DNA from: Litorivita pollutaquae
Lineage (GTDB): Bacteria; Pseudomonadota; Alphaproteobacteria; Rhodobacterales; Rhodobacteraceae
NCBI RefSeq assembly: GCF_003205515.1
Contig: NZ_KZ826481.1
Coordinates: 1-64,000, forward strand
Direction of reading: 5' to 3'
DNA length: 64,000 nucleotides
This document shows positions 8,504 through 16,692 of the stretch, piece after piece. Positions within the stretch are counted from its first letter, which is position 1. Each line of letters opens with the position of its first letter. The translations under genes were made by a program, and so were the position numbers. The notes beneath the pieces were generated by a model, which had not been told where the DNA came from, did not search any database, and saw only the letters and a program-made list of their open reading frames with translations.

Positions 8504-8971
8504 TTAATCCCCGACGCGGTGATGATCCACCCGCGAATGGAGGGTGCAATCGGCCCCCGTGCCCAACATTTGCGCCATCGCCTGCGGCAAACTCACATTG
8601 ACCGTGGACAGCTGTCTTAAGTCGATCTCGCTGTCCACATGCAGGTTATGCGTAAACGACATGCGCAGTGCGCCCATCGGCGTGGGCCGGTTTTGTGTTT
8701 GCTGGGCACGCCAATGGTTTTCGGCCACGCGCACCCATGTGAAATCGCCGGGAATGGCCGATCCGTCAAAGACATCCGGAAATTCAATCCGGCGCGGCGC
8801 ATAGCCCATATCGCTTGGGGCACTGGCGGCCATCTCCGGTGGGCATCCGCTATGACCGGTCAACTGCGCCCCACCTTGCCACAGCCCCGTCAGCGGGCGG
8901 ATATCGGCCTGCGCGGCGGTGGTTTGGACCGTGGCGCCGATGATTGCGGCAATGAAAATTCTGTTTCGCAT
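8504..8971 (-). CDS. Small exported protein of unknown function
   Basis: I do not recognise this 155-residue protein. It begins MRNRIFIAAIIGATVQTTAA, a plausible signal peptide with cleavage near AQA-DI at about 23. The mature part has LTGLWQGGAQL, two cysteines (one in SGCPPEM, one near the C-terminus in ADCTLHSR), and otherwise mixed polar composition, consistent with a periplasmic beta-rich domain with one disulphide. The reading frame is open further upstream, but those residues look non-coding. It lies 34 bases downstream of the phosphorylase on the same strand and could be co-transcribed with it. Its 3' end nearly touches gpgS. A role in the glycoside pathway is possible only by position. 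Confidence 0.6.
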   Translation of the reverse strand: MRNRIFIAAIIGATVQTTAAQADIRPLTGLWQGGAQLTGHSGCPPEMAASAPSDMGYAPRRIEFPDVFDGSAIPGDFTWVRVAENHWRAQQTQNRPTPMGALRMSFTHNLHVDSEIDLRQLSTVNVSLPQAMAQMLGTGADCTLHSRVDHHRVGD

Positions 8972-9005
8972 GAGATACCCCAAAGTGACCCAAGGGCACC
9001 CTACC

Positions 9006-10760
9006 CTAGCCGCGATTGCTGATCCAGCGACATTGATAGGGCGCAAATTCGATTTCTTGCGCGGCAGGGTCAATCACTTCGCCGCTCAGCAAATCCGTCC
9101 AAACCGCGCCTTCGATCAGGTTCATTTGCATGGGCGAAAGGCGCAGATGATCGGCGCTGACGTTATGCAGGGCAAATATGGATTGTCGCCGGTCGATGCT
9201 TTGCCGCCAGAGGCCAAAGATCCGGTCGTCAAGTTGCAAGGTGAATTGCGTCGCATTGGGATGAAACGCCGCCTGCGCCCCCCGAATACCGATACGGCGG
9301 CGCATTTCCGACAGAACCCGCGCTGTGCGGCTGTTTGCATTGGCCAATTCCGCCTGAAGCGCCGGATAATCCAACCGCGCACGGTTGATCGCGCGATTCT
9401 GGCCGGTCTTTTCCACCCCCTCGATGTCATTGGACGTGCCAAGCAGCGCGTGAATGTAAAACGCCGGAATCCCTTCAAGCGCCATAACAAGGCTCTGACT
9501 GGCGATGAACCGGTCGAATTGATGCTCGTCCTCGCCCGCGAAGGTCCCCTTCATCGCCTCATACCAGGTGATGTTCAACTCATAGGCCGACTGCCCCCCG
9601 CCGGGCAGCGCGCGCATCGACACGTTGCCGCCGAATTGCTGCACTGCATCAATCACTTGCAGAGTTTCGTCAGGCGTTAACTTGCCCTCGGCGGGCCGCA
9701 TCCCGATGCCATCATGCGAGGCGGTGAAATTGAGATAAGCACATCCCATTTGCGCCGGTGGCATCGCGCCTTGCCAGCGTAAAAGGTGCTCGGCTGATCC
9801 CGACAACATGGCATGTAAAACCAACGGCGGCAGAGTGAAATTATACACCGCATGCGCCTCTTCACCGCGCCCGAAATAGGACAGGTTCTCGGCATTCGGC
9901 ACATTGGTTTCAGTGAGCAATATCACCGGTTCGGTGGCGTAATCCGCCAAAAGCCGCATCAATTTCACGATCGCATGGGTTTGCGGCAGATGGATGCAAC
10001 TGGTGCCGACCTGTTTCCACAAAAACGCCACCGCATCCAATCGGATGATCCGCACGCCTTGGTCGATATGCAATCGCATCACCCGCAAAAATTCGAGCAA
10101 TACCTCGGGGTTCGAGAAATCGAGATCAACCTGATCATGGCTAAAGGTGCACCAAACATGGCGCGGGCCATTGGCGGTTTCCACCTCGCGCAGCAGGGGT
10201 TGCGTGCGCGGGCGCACCACTTGGCTCAGGTCATCGGCGGGATCGGCTTCGAAGAAGAATTTATCATATGGTTCATGGCCTTGCAGGTATTCATTAAACC
10301 AAACTGATTGCGACGACACGTGGTTCAACACCAAATCGGACATCAGCAGAAATTCCGATCCGATGCGCGCGATATCCTCCCAGTCGCCCAGCATCGGATT
10401 GACCGCACGGTAATCCGTCACGGCAAATCCGTCATCAGAGGTATAGGGAAAGAACGGTAGAATATGCACGCCGTTGACGACACCCGCGAGATGTTCATGT
10501 AGAAAATCACGCAGCAAATCGAGCGGTTTATGCACACCATCAACGATGGTATTGCCATAGGTAATCACCATCGCGTCGGCTTCGGACCATTGCCCGTTGC
10601 CAGCGGCACGGCGGCGTTTGCGGCGGTGACGTTCTTCGGGCCAAAAGGCTTCGACCACCTGCGAGACGAGGATCGCGCTGTCCACCTGCGGATAGATCTG
10701 CCCGACAAGCTGCGCCAACCGTGCCGCGAAACCGGATGCTTGTTCTGTCGCGCCGCACAT
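9006..10760 (-). CDS. GH13 sugar phosphorylase, probably glucosylglycerate phosphorylase
   Basis: This 584-residue protein belongs to the sucrose-phosphorylase branch of GH13 (subfamily 18). After an N-terminal extension, the barrel begins with VNGVHILPFFPYTSDDGF. The catalytic nucleophile is the Asp of RIIRLDAVAFLWK, the acid/base is the Glu of ILLTETNVPN, and the transition-state Asp is in FTASHDGIGMRP. Members split sucrose, sucrose 6'-phosphate, glucosylglycerol or glucosylglycerate with phosphate. The neighbouring gpgS and phosphatase genes point to glucosylglycerate, giving glucose 1-phosphate and glycerate. It has its own start with GGGAG before the ATG and is transcribed against gpgS, which suits opposite regulation of synthesis and recycling. 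The exact substrate is inferred from context. Confidence 0.8.
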   Translation of the reverse strand: MCGATEQASGFAARLAQLVGQIYPQVDSAILVSQVVEAFWPEERHRRKRRRAAGNGQWSEADAMVITYGNTIVDGVHKPLDLLRDFLHEHLAGVVNGVHILPFFPYTSDDGFAVTDYRAVNPMLGDWEDIARIGSEFLLMSDLVLNHVSSQSVWFNEYLQGHEPYDKFFFEADPADDLSQVVRPRTQPLLREVETANGPRHVWCTFSHDQVDLDFSNPEVLLEFLRVMRLHIDQGVRIIRLDAVAFLWKQVGTSCIHLPQTHAIVKLMRLLADYATEPVILLTETNVPNAENLSYFGRGEEAHAVYNFTLPPLVLHAMLSGSAEHLLRWQGAMPPAQMGCAYLNFTASHDGIGMRPAEGKLTPDETLQVIDAVQQFGGNVSMRALPGGGQSAYELNITWYEAMKGTFAGEDEHQFDRFIASQSLVMALEGIPAFYIHALLGTSNDIEGVEKTGQNRAINRARLDYPALQAELANANSRTARVLSEMRRRIGIRGAQAAFHPNATQFTLQLDDRIFGLWRQSIDRRQSIFALHNVSADHLRLSPMQMNLIEGAVWTDLLSGEVIDPAAQEIEFAPYQCRWISNRG

Positions 10761-10977
10761 GTGTTGCTCCCTGCCTGACCTATCCCTTTGATTTCAAATC
10801 ATAGCATCAGGTTCAACCCTGCAACGCGCAGAGCCGCCTAATATTGCACCAATGCCTGTTATTTACGCAGTCCGAACACCCGTGACCCGCAAAATGAAAA
10901 CAGTTTGAGACGGCACGGCCGCCAACAGCGTGCAGTGCAAGTCGCAAGACGAGCAAGATGTTTCAAGCCGGATAAAA

Positions 10978-11052
10978 TGGTGGGTGATAAGAGATTTGAA
11001 CTCCTGACATCTTCGATGTGAACGAAGCGCTCTACCACTGAGCTAATCACCC
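10978..11052 (-). tRNA. tRNA-Val, anticodon CAC
   Basis: The cloverleaf on the minus strand has the same acceptor stem as the tRNA at 6337 (GGGTGAT / ATCACCC). The D arm is GCTC-AGTGGTA-GAGC, the anticodon arm is CTTCG-TTCACAT-CGAAG (anticodon CAC), and the T arm is AGGAG-TTCAAAT-CTCTT. The discriminator is A and CCA is encoded (10978-10980). The length is 75 nt. It reads GUG codons. Confidence 0.95.
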
Positions 11053-11095
11053 ATTGGCGGGCTATTTAGCCGCCCGCGCGGGCCATGGCAAGCCC

Positions 11096-11596
11096 TTAGT
11101 CATCACTATCATCAATGACGTTACCGCGCCGCTTGCCGCCCAGACTTTGCCGCACACGGCCGATGATCACCTTGCCGTTTCCGGTGTCCTTGATGCGGTT
11201 GATCTTGAATTTGCCAAAGGGTTGCAGCTCCAATTCACGCCCTTCGCCCAAAGCCTCACCCATCACCGCCATCATGGCTTCGACCACGGGTTTTGCATCT
11301 TTCTTCTTGATGCCGGAACGGGTTACGACCGCTTCGAGCAGCTCCTTTTTTTGCAAGGGTGCAAGGGCCACATTCGGCGCCGCATCGGTGACCAAAACCG
11401 GTTTGGGCATCGCGGCGTCTGGCGTATCGGGGCGCAAAACACCGGTGGTGGACATCCCCGCCAACGCCGGATTTTGTTGCGGGGCGGCGGCGGGAGTGCT
11501 GGCAGCCGCTGTCTTTTTCATCGGTGTTTTGGATGTTTTGGACGCGGTGGTTTTCTTTGCCGGAGTACGTTTAGGCGAGCTGGGGACCTTGGCCAT
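11096..11596 (-). CDS. HU/IHF-family DNA-binding protein with long basic N-terminal tail
   Basis: This is a 166-residue protein. The last 85 or so residues are an HU/IHF fold: KKELLEAVVTRSGIKKKDAK, then ELELQPFGKFKINR near the position of the HU PFGKF beta-turn, then a shortened DNA-binding arm and KRRGNVIDDSDD. The first 75 or so residues are low-complexity Lys/Ala/Pro/Thr (TPAKKTTASKTSKTPMKK), similar in composition to histone H1 tails. Ordinary HU is about 90 residues, so the tail nearly doubles the protein. The ATG at 11596 is chosen because the upstream in-frame part does not look coding. It probably acts as a nucleoid-associated protein whose tail adds non-specific DNA contacts. Confidence 0.8.
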   Translation of the reverse strand: MAKVPSSPKRTPAKKTTASKTSKTPMKKTAAASTPAAAPQQNPALAGMSTTGVLRPDTPDAAMPKPVLVTDAAPNVALAPLQKKELLEAVVTRSGIKKKDAKPVVEAMMAVMGEALGEGRELELQPFGKFKINRIKDTGNGKVIIGRVRQSLGGKRRGNVIDDSDD

Positions 11597-11745
11597 CGGA
11601 ATGTCTCTTTCGCTTGGGGTCGCGGGGATTGCTGTTACGCTACAGCTTAGCGTCAATAATTTTCCCAAACCAGTGCAGAGTTGACCCAACACCACATATG
11701 CGCATATTGGAGCGCATCTAACCTATATATACAGGGATATTCTAT

Positions 11746-11934
11746 ATGCGCCGTTTTCTTGCCGCCACCGTAATTGTCACTGCCTTCACTGCCCCCCTTG
11801 CCCATGCCGGCACCCTTTCGGACCCGGTTATGGAAACCGAGATCGTGGCCACAGACGCCGCGACAAGCTCGGTTGATCCGCAAGTGTTCTTGGTGATGCT
11901 CACCGCCTTGGTGGCAATTGCAGCCACAAATTAA
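11746..11934 (+). CDS. Tiny signal-peptide/membrane protein (62 aa), unknown function
   Basis: The sequence begins MRRFLAATVIVTAFTAPLAHA, a signal peptide. It continues with a short acidic linker (DPVMETEIVATD) and ends in a hydrophobic helix (VFLVMLTALVAIAA) with only TN after it. This layout of signal peptide, a DPVMEPE-like motif and a C-terminal hydrophobic segment matches tiny proteins I recall from other Rhodobacteraceae, some of which carry doubtful enzyme names because of their size. It has its own strong terminator, supporting a real transcription unit. The cellular role is unknown. Confidence 0.6.
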   Translation: MRRFLAATVIVTAFTAPLAHAGTLSDPVMETEIVATDAATSSVDPQVFLVMLTALVAIAATN

Positions 11935-11979
11935 TCCTGACGCGCCTGCCGCGCGCAGAATTTTGATCTCTTCACCGAC

Positions 11980-12016
11980 AAAAGGCGCACCCGATGGGAT
12001 GCGCCTTTCTTGTTTT
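11980..12016. terminator. Bidirectional terminator between the 62-aa gene and lon
   Basis: AAAGGCGCA and TGCGCCTTT form a nine-pair stem with a ten-base loop. It is followed on the plus strand by a T-rich stretch (TCTTGTTTT) and on the minus strand by TTTTGT. It serves the convergent 62-aa gene and lon. Confidence 0.85.
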
Positions 12017-12093
12017 ATAACAGTGGGTTTGCACTGAACATTAATGCATAAATCAGCGATGCGGCACCACGCCGCGCCGCCGATCATGCTGGA

Positions 12094-14499
12094 TCAATGT
12101 GCGGTGGCTTGCGGCCCCTCTTTGGTTGCCAATGCAGCCGCAGCAGCGGCCTCTTCGGCCTCCTCATCCCATTCCACGGGTTCGGGCCGTCGCACCAAAG
12201 CATGCTCCAAGACTTCCGACACATGTTTAACCGGAATGAGCTCCAGCCCCTCTTTCACATTGTCCGGAATATCCGCCAGATCTTTGACATTCTCATCGGG
12301 GATCAACACGGTTTTGATCCCGCCCCGAAGTGCCGCGAGCAGTTTTTCCTTGAGGCCGCCGATCGCCAAAGCATTGCCGCGCAGGGTCACCTCGCCGGTC
12401 ATGGCGATATCCTTGCGCACTGGAATACCGGTCAAAACCGAAACGATCGAGGTCACCATTGCAAGGCCGGCGCTTGGCCCGTCTTTGGGGGTCGCGCCTT
12501 CGGGCACGTGAACGTGGATATCCCATTTCTCGAACTTTGGCGGCTTTACCCCGATTTGTGGGCTGATCGAACGCACGTAGGAACTCGCCGCGTCGATGCT
12601 TTCTTTCATCACATCGCCGAGCTTACCGGTGGTTTTCATCCGCCCCTTACCCGGCAAGCGAAGCGCTTCGATTTGCAACAAATCGCCCCCCGCAGAGGTA
12701 TAGGCAAGACCGGTGACAACGCCGACCTGATCCTCGGTTTCGGCAAGTCCGTAGCGGAATTTCTTCACCCCGAGATAGTCGTCGAGGTTCTCTTCCGTGA
12801 CAGATACGGTTTTGACCTCGCCTTTGACGATCTGGGTCACGGCTTTACGGGCCAGTTTCGCCAATTCGCGCTCAAGGTTACGCACGCCCGCCTCGCGGGT
12901 GTAGCGGCGGATCATCTCGTTGAGCGCACCATCGGTGACCTCGAACTCGCCCTTCTTCAGGCCATGGTTCTTGATCTGTTTGTCGAGCAAGTGCTGCCGC
13001 GCGATTTCACGTTTTTCGTCCTCGGTATAACCGGCCAGAGGGATGATCTCCATCCGGTCCAACAAAGGCCCAGGCATGTTATAGCTGTTCGAGGTGGTCA
13101 GGAACATCACGTTCGACAGGTCGTATTCGACCTCCAAATAGTGATCCACAAAAGTAGAGTTCTGTTCCGGATCAAGCACTTCGAGCATGGCCGACGCCGG
13201 GTCACCACGGAAATCCTGACCCATCTTGTCGATCTCGTCGAGCAGGATCAGCGGATTGGTGGTCTTGGCTTTTTTCAACGCCTGAATGATCTTGCCGGGC
13301 ATCGATCCGATATAGGTCCGGCGGTGGCCGCGGATTTCACTTTCATCACGCACGCCGCCAAGCGAGATGCGGATAAACTCGCGCCCCGTGGCTTTGGCAA
13401 CCGATTTCCCAAGCGAGGTTTTGCCCACACCCGGAGGGCCGACAAGGCACATGATCGGGCCTTTCAGCTTTTGGCTGCGCTGCTGCACCGCAAGATATTC
13501 GACGATGCGCTCTTTCACCTTATCAAGACCATAGTGATCAGCATCGAGCACCTCTTGCGCCTTGCTCAGGTCCTTTTTGGTGCGCGATTTAACGCCCCAT
13601 GGGATCGCCAACATCCAATCGAGATAATTGCGCACGACGGTGGCTTCGGCGCTCATCGGGCTCATGTTCTTGAGCTTTTTGATCTCCGCATCGGCTTTTT
13701 CGCGTGCTTCTTTGCTCAGCTTGGTGGCCGCGACGCGCGCCTCCAATTCGGCGACCTCGTTCTGCCCGTCTTCGCCGTCACCCAATTCTTTCTGAATGGC
13801 CTTCATTTGCTCATTCAGGTAATATTCGCGCTGGGTGCGCTCCATTTGCGATTTGACGCGGGTTTTGATTTTCTTCTCGACTTGAAGCACAGACATTTCG
13901 CCCTGCATCAATCCGTAAACCTGCTCCAGCCGCTCGGATACGGTGAGACTTTCAAGCAGAGCCTGCTTCTGCTCGACCTCAATGCCGAGGTGCCCCGCAA
14001 CCAAATCGGCCAACTTTTCCGGCTCCGTGCTGGCTTCGACGGCTGACAGCGCCTCTTCGGGGATGTTCTTTTTGACCTTGGCATAGCGTTCGAATTCATT
14101 GGCAACCGTGCGCACCAAAGCTTCGATCGTTTCGGGATCGCCCATTTCTTCGGTCAGGTATTCGGCCTTGGCTTCGAAGAAATCATCGTTTTCGATATAA
14201 TCAGTGATGCGCACACGGGCCTGACCTTCGACCAGAACCTTGACCGTGCCATCGGGCAATTTCAACAATTGCAGCACATTGGCCAAAACGCCGACATCGT
14301 AAATACCCTCTGCGTCGGGATCATCGACACCGGGGTCGATTTGGCTCGACAGCAGGATTTGCTTATCATCCGCCATCACCTCTTCGAGCGCACGCACAGA
14401 TTTCTCGCGGCCGACAAAAAGCGGCACGATCATATGCGGAAACACGACAATGTCGCGCAACGGCAGGACGGGATAGGATGAATTGAGAGACTCTTGCAT
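12094..14499 (-). CDS. lon: ATP-dependent protease La (Lon)
   Basis: This 801-residue AAA+ protease degrades misfolded and regulatory proteins in the cytosol as a hexamer. It has the N-terminal substrate domain (VLPLRDIVVFPHMIVPLFVGR), a coiled-coil middle, and Walker A GPPGVGKTS at about 354-362. Walker B is LILLDEIDKM, and the C-terminal protease domain has catalytic Ser in DGPSAGLAM (about 676) and Lys in GGLKEKLLA (about 719). The start is placed at 14499 because GAAGGA stands six bases before it; the ATG two codons upstream directly abuts that site. A heat-shock-type promoter lies about 80 bases upstream, and a bidirectional terminator follows. Confidence 0.98.
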   Translation of the reverse strand: MQESLNSSYPVLPLRDIVVFPHMIVPLFVGREKSVRALEEVMADDKQILLSSQIDPGVDDPDAEGIYDVGVLANVLQLLKLPDGTVKVLVEGQARVRITDYIENDDFFEAKAEYLTEEMGDPETIEALVRTVANEFERYAKVKKNIPEEALSAVEASTEPEKLADLVAGHLGIEVEQKQALLESLTVSERLEQVYGLMQGEMSVLQVEKKIKTRVKSQMERTQREYYLNEQMKAIQKELGDGEDGQNEVAELEARVAATKLSKEAREKADAEIKKLKNMSPMSAEATVVRNYLDWMLAIPWGVKSRTKKDLSKAQEVLDADHYGLDKVKERIVEYLAVQQRSQKLKGPIMCLVGPPGVGKTSLGKSVAKATGREFIRISLGGVRDESEIRGHRRTYIGSMPGKIIQALKKAKTTNPLILLDEIDKMGQDFRGDPASAMLEVLDPEQNSTFVDHYLEVEYDLSNVMFLTTSNSYNMPGPLLDRMEIIPLAGYTEDEKREIARQHLLDKQIKNHGLKKGEFEVTDGALNEMIRRYTREAGVRNLERELAKLARKAVTQIVKGEVKTVSVTEENLDDYLGVKKFRYGLAETEDQVGVVTGLAYTSAGGDLLQIEALRLPGKGRMKTTGKLGDVMKESIDAASSYVRSISPQIGVKPPKFEKWDIHVHVPEGATPKDGPSAGLAMVTSIVSVLTGIPVRKDIAMTGEVTLRGNALAIGGLKEKLLAALRGGIKTVLIPDENVKDLADIPDNVKEGLELIPVKHVSEVLEHALVRRPEPVEWDEEAEEAAAAAALATKEGPQATAH

Positions 14500-14576
14500 G
14501 CTCATTCCTTCGTTATGGGCAGATGATCCAAAGGTCCCGATTGCGGCAACCTCGTCATCTCCTCTGTTCGCTCTTT

Positions 14577-14608
14577 GTATTTGGGGCGCGGCCTGTCGGG
14601 TTTCAACC
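14577..14608 (-). promoter_or_regulatory. Putative RpoH (sigma-32) heat-shock promoter of lon
   Basis: On the minus strand GGTTGAAA is followed, after 14 bases, by CCCCAAATAC. The sigma-32 consensus is CTTGAAA, a 13-14 base spacer, then CCCCATNT. It lies about 80 bases before the lon start, and lon belongs to the heat-shock regulon in proteobacteria. Confidence 0.6.
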
Positions 14609-14777
14609 GCCCTACCCCAAATCCGGCTTGGCTCCAGAATGCCTTTGCGCGCCGAGGGGTGCAAGCCGTGAAATCGGAGTAATCCTATGGATTGCGTTGA
14701 CCACGGGTTAAGGAGTGCGACTGCGCCCTGACAGATGCTGCCCTGTCATGAAAAGATAAGCGACCTAACGACAAACA

Positions 14778-14810
14778 TGAAAAAAGCGGCACATCTCAGT
14801 GCCGCTTTCC
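14778..14810 (-). terminator. Rho-independent terminator of the VPLPA-CTERM gene at 14837
   Basis: On the minus strand AAAGCGGCAC and GTGCCGCTTT form a ten-pair stem with a six-base loop (TGAGAT), and the T-run continues after it. It lies about 30 bases past the stop codon. Confidence 0.85.
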
Positions 14811-14836
14811 AGTTTTTTAGGCAATCGCGTCAGCGA

Positions 14837-15355
14837 TTACGATTTTTTGCGGCGCTTCATCATGCCAAAGCCAGCCACGCCAAGTGCCAAGAGGGGCAAG
14901 GACGCAGGCAGCGGCACGGCAGGTGCACTGTCAAGACGGGCATAGAAGCCAGCGGGTGCGCCACCAGCAGCATCGCCGGTGATGATGATAGTGTAGGTGC
15001 CCGCCGTCAGGAGCGTTTCAAAGCTCGCGTAGGCGGACGAGTTCCAGTAGACATCGATCGCAGCATCGCCGAAGGAAGACGCCATCGCATCGCCCGAGCT
15101 ATTGCCGATCAAGCCGAGGCCGGAGTCGAAAGCAGAGAGGCTATCGCCAACCAGAAAAGCGTCTGTCACGCGGAAGTATGCGTCGCTTGTCAAAGTGAAG
15201 CTATAGGGCGACTCCGCCGAAGGTGCATCGGGGTCGGTTTCGTAATCGATGGAATCGTATTCCCAACCCGCATCAAGGGTCAGTGCGGCGGCAGGGCTCA
15301 CAGCAAGAAGCGCTGCGACGGCCGTGGCACCGAGAAGTGAAAAAGCTTGTTTCAT
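14837..15355 (-). CDS. VPLPA-CTERM surface/secreted protein 1
   Basis: This 172-residue exported protein has a signal peptide of about 24 residues (MKQAFSLLGATAVAALLAV, ending PAAA). A mostly beta, acidic central region follows (SPYSFTLTSDAYFRVTDAFL), and the C-terminus is a sorting signal: VPLPASLPLLALG, a hydrophobic helix, then KRRKKS. The VPLPA-CTERM signal is a Rhodobacteraceae variant of PEP-CTERM, thought to be processed by an exosortase, with products often linked to exopolysaccharide or biofilm. The middle resembles pre-peptidase/discoidin-like beta domains but I cannot name it. It has its own terminator, and a palindrome precedes its start. Confidence 0.85.
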   Translation of the reverse strand: MKQAFSLLGATAVAALLAVSPAAALTLDAGWEYDSIDYETDPDAPSAESPYSFTLTSDAYFRVTDAFLVGDSLSAFDSGLGLIGNSSGDAMASSFGDAAIDVYWNSSAYASFETLLTAGTYTIIITGDAAGGAPAGFYARLDSAPAVPLPASLPLLALGVAGFGMMKRRKKS

Positions 15356-15709
15356 ATATCTATCTCCAATGTCTGGTCACTGGCTGTAAGTTAACCCACG
15401 GTTAACCTAACCTCCACAACAAAATGTGCCGGAAATGTGGCGGCTGCTACAAAATTATGCATACGGGAGCTAAATGCGCCCCAAAAGCGGCACATTGTCG
15501 CCAAATTGGAACCAATATTATGTCACTCGTTTGACCACAGATTCTAAATTCGCATGCTGCGCGTATGATTCGGGCGTGAAACACACGGCGGTGCCAATAC
15601 GTCACATCCCGTAAAAACGGCCGCCCTTGGGGCCGCCGGGCGGCGACCAACAAGACGCTAACAAGATCAAGATGCTAACACGATAACGTCTTGCCGCGAT
15701 TCTATGGCT
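15356..15709. other. Intergenic region (354 bp) between two VPLPA-CTERM genes
   Basis: No credible gene is seen. It holds the palindrome at 15390-15406 and the presumed promoter of the gene ending at 14837. Near 15617-15652 is a GC-rich hairpin-forming stretch (CGGCCGCCC, GGGGCCGCCG) that may serve as the terminator of the gene at 15710 on the minus strand, but it lacks a clear T-run on that strand. Confidence 0.5.
15390..15406. promoter_or_regulatory. Perfect inverted repeat, candidate operator
   Basis: GTTAACC-CAC-GGTTAAC has seven-base arms and a three-base spacer. It lies 35-51 bases upstream of the VPLPA-CTERM start at 15355, where a -10/+1 region could lie. The regulator is unknown. 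Confidence 0.45.
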
Positions 15710-16420
15710 CTACCGGCGCTGGCGGCGACGCAAAACGCACATGCTGCCCAGCCCTAGAGCCAGCAATGGCAAGCTGGCGGGCAAAGGCACATTGGGGACA
15801 GGATCGACCGGGAGAGGCGTCACCATAAACCGTGTCACATTTCCATATAGCGGGCCGGCGTATCCATCGGTCAGGCTGCTGATGGAATAGGCGCGCGAAT
15901 ATTCTTGTCCGGTATCGCCTGCGATATTGTAATAGACATCCGGCCCGCCGGGCATCCCGCGCACCCGGACAATATCGACCAGAAGATCGCCCTGTGACGG
16001 ATCATAAACATAGCTTCCGGAAAATCCGAAATAGCTGTCGGCCAATACCGATCCCGTGAAGCCGCGCAATTCGAACCGGGCCTCTTGTGCGCCGATATTC
16101 TCATCCAGTTGCGCGCTCAAAGCGTTGACGCCATTGCTGACCACGCTGAACCGCGCCTCATACTGCGCCTCGCGCCCCCAATACCCGGCACTCGAACTGA
16201 GAAAGTCGATACTGTCGATGGTCACGGGGCCGGAGAAAATGTCAGAGGTATAGACCTGTTGGTAGCGCAAAACGCAGGCGAACGTGCAATCGCCCGCCGT
16301 CATATGCCCCGATCCGTCTGCGATGACAGTGGCCGCGGCGGCAGTCGTGCCATGCCCCGCAGCGGTCGCCGCCGCCAAAGCCAGTGTCAGAGCAGGAAAG
16401 CGCAGGAAGCGTGGGAGCAT
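15710..16420 (-). CDS. VPLPA-CTERM surface/secreted protein 2
   Basis: This exported protein has 236 residues. It has an N-terminal signal peptide (MLPRFLRFPALTLALAAATA) and a central beta-rich region with a closely spaced cysteine pair (GDCTFACVLR). The C-terminal VPLPASLPLLALG segment is followed by a hydrophobic stretch and RRRQRR. The ATG at 16420 is preferred over two upstream in-frame ATGs because GAGG sits six bases before it. The domain in the middle is not recognised; it has features of extracellular jelly-roll or lectin-like folds. It is the second VPLPA-CTERM gene of a local group of three. Confidence 0.82.
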   Translation of the reverse strand: MLPRFLRFPALTLALAAATAAGHGTTAAAATVIADGSGHMTAGDCTFACVLRYQQVYTSDIFSGPVTIDSIDFLSSSAGYWGREAQYEARFSVVSNGVNALSAQLDENIGAQEARFELRGFTGSVLADSYFGFSGSYVYDPSQGDLLVDIVRVRGMPGGPDVYYNIAGDTGQEYSRAYSISSLTDGYAGPLYGNVTRFMVTPLPVDPVPNVPLPASLPLLALGLGSMCVLRRRQRR

Positions 16421-16692
16421 GATGAGCCTCATTTCGTTCAATTCGAGCCGCGTTTTGGCAACGGCCCGTCGGGTTTAAAACAAACAAGGTTAAGAATGTT
16501 ATAATGGGGTCAGTATCCCCCCTTCGTTCACAACAGATATCCCATTCCACCCTGCGGTGGCGCGCCGCGTCTTGCGGTCTGCGGCTTCGGCACTGTGATT
16601 TGGCTAGCCAGCAGCCTTGACTTGAGGTAGTCTGCTCCTGCCAATTTTCGGCATGCAATATATTCAACGCTTATTATAAAAAGGGGATAACT

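Noticed and set aside
12097-14046. A 649-codon open frame antisense to lon
   Set aside because: Lon is certain on the other strand. The antisense product is His/Arg/Phe-rich without recognisable domains, as expected from GC-biased codon positions.
14735-15340. A 201-codon frame antisense to VPLPA-CTERM protein 1
   Set aside because: The minus-strand gene has a signal peptide, a sorting signal and a terminator; the plus-strand frame has none.
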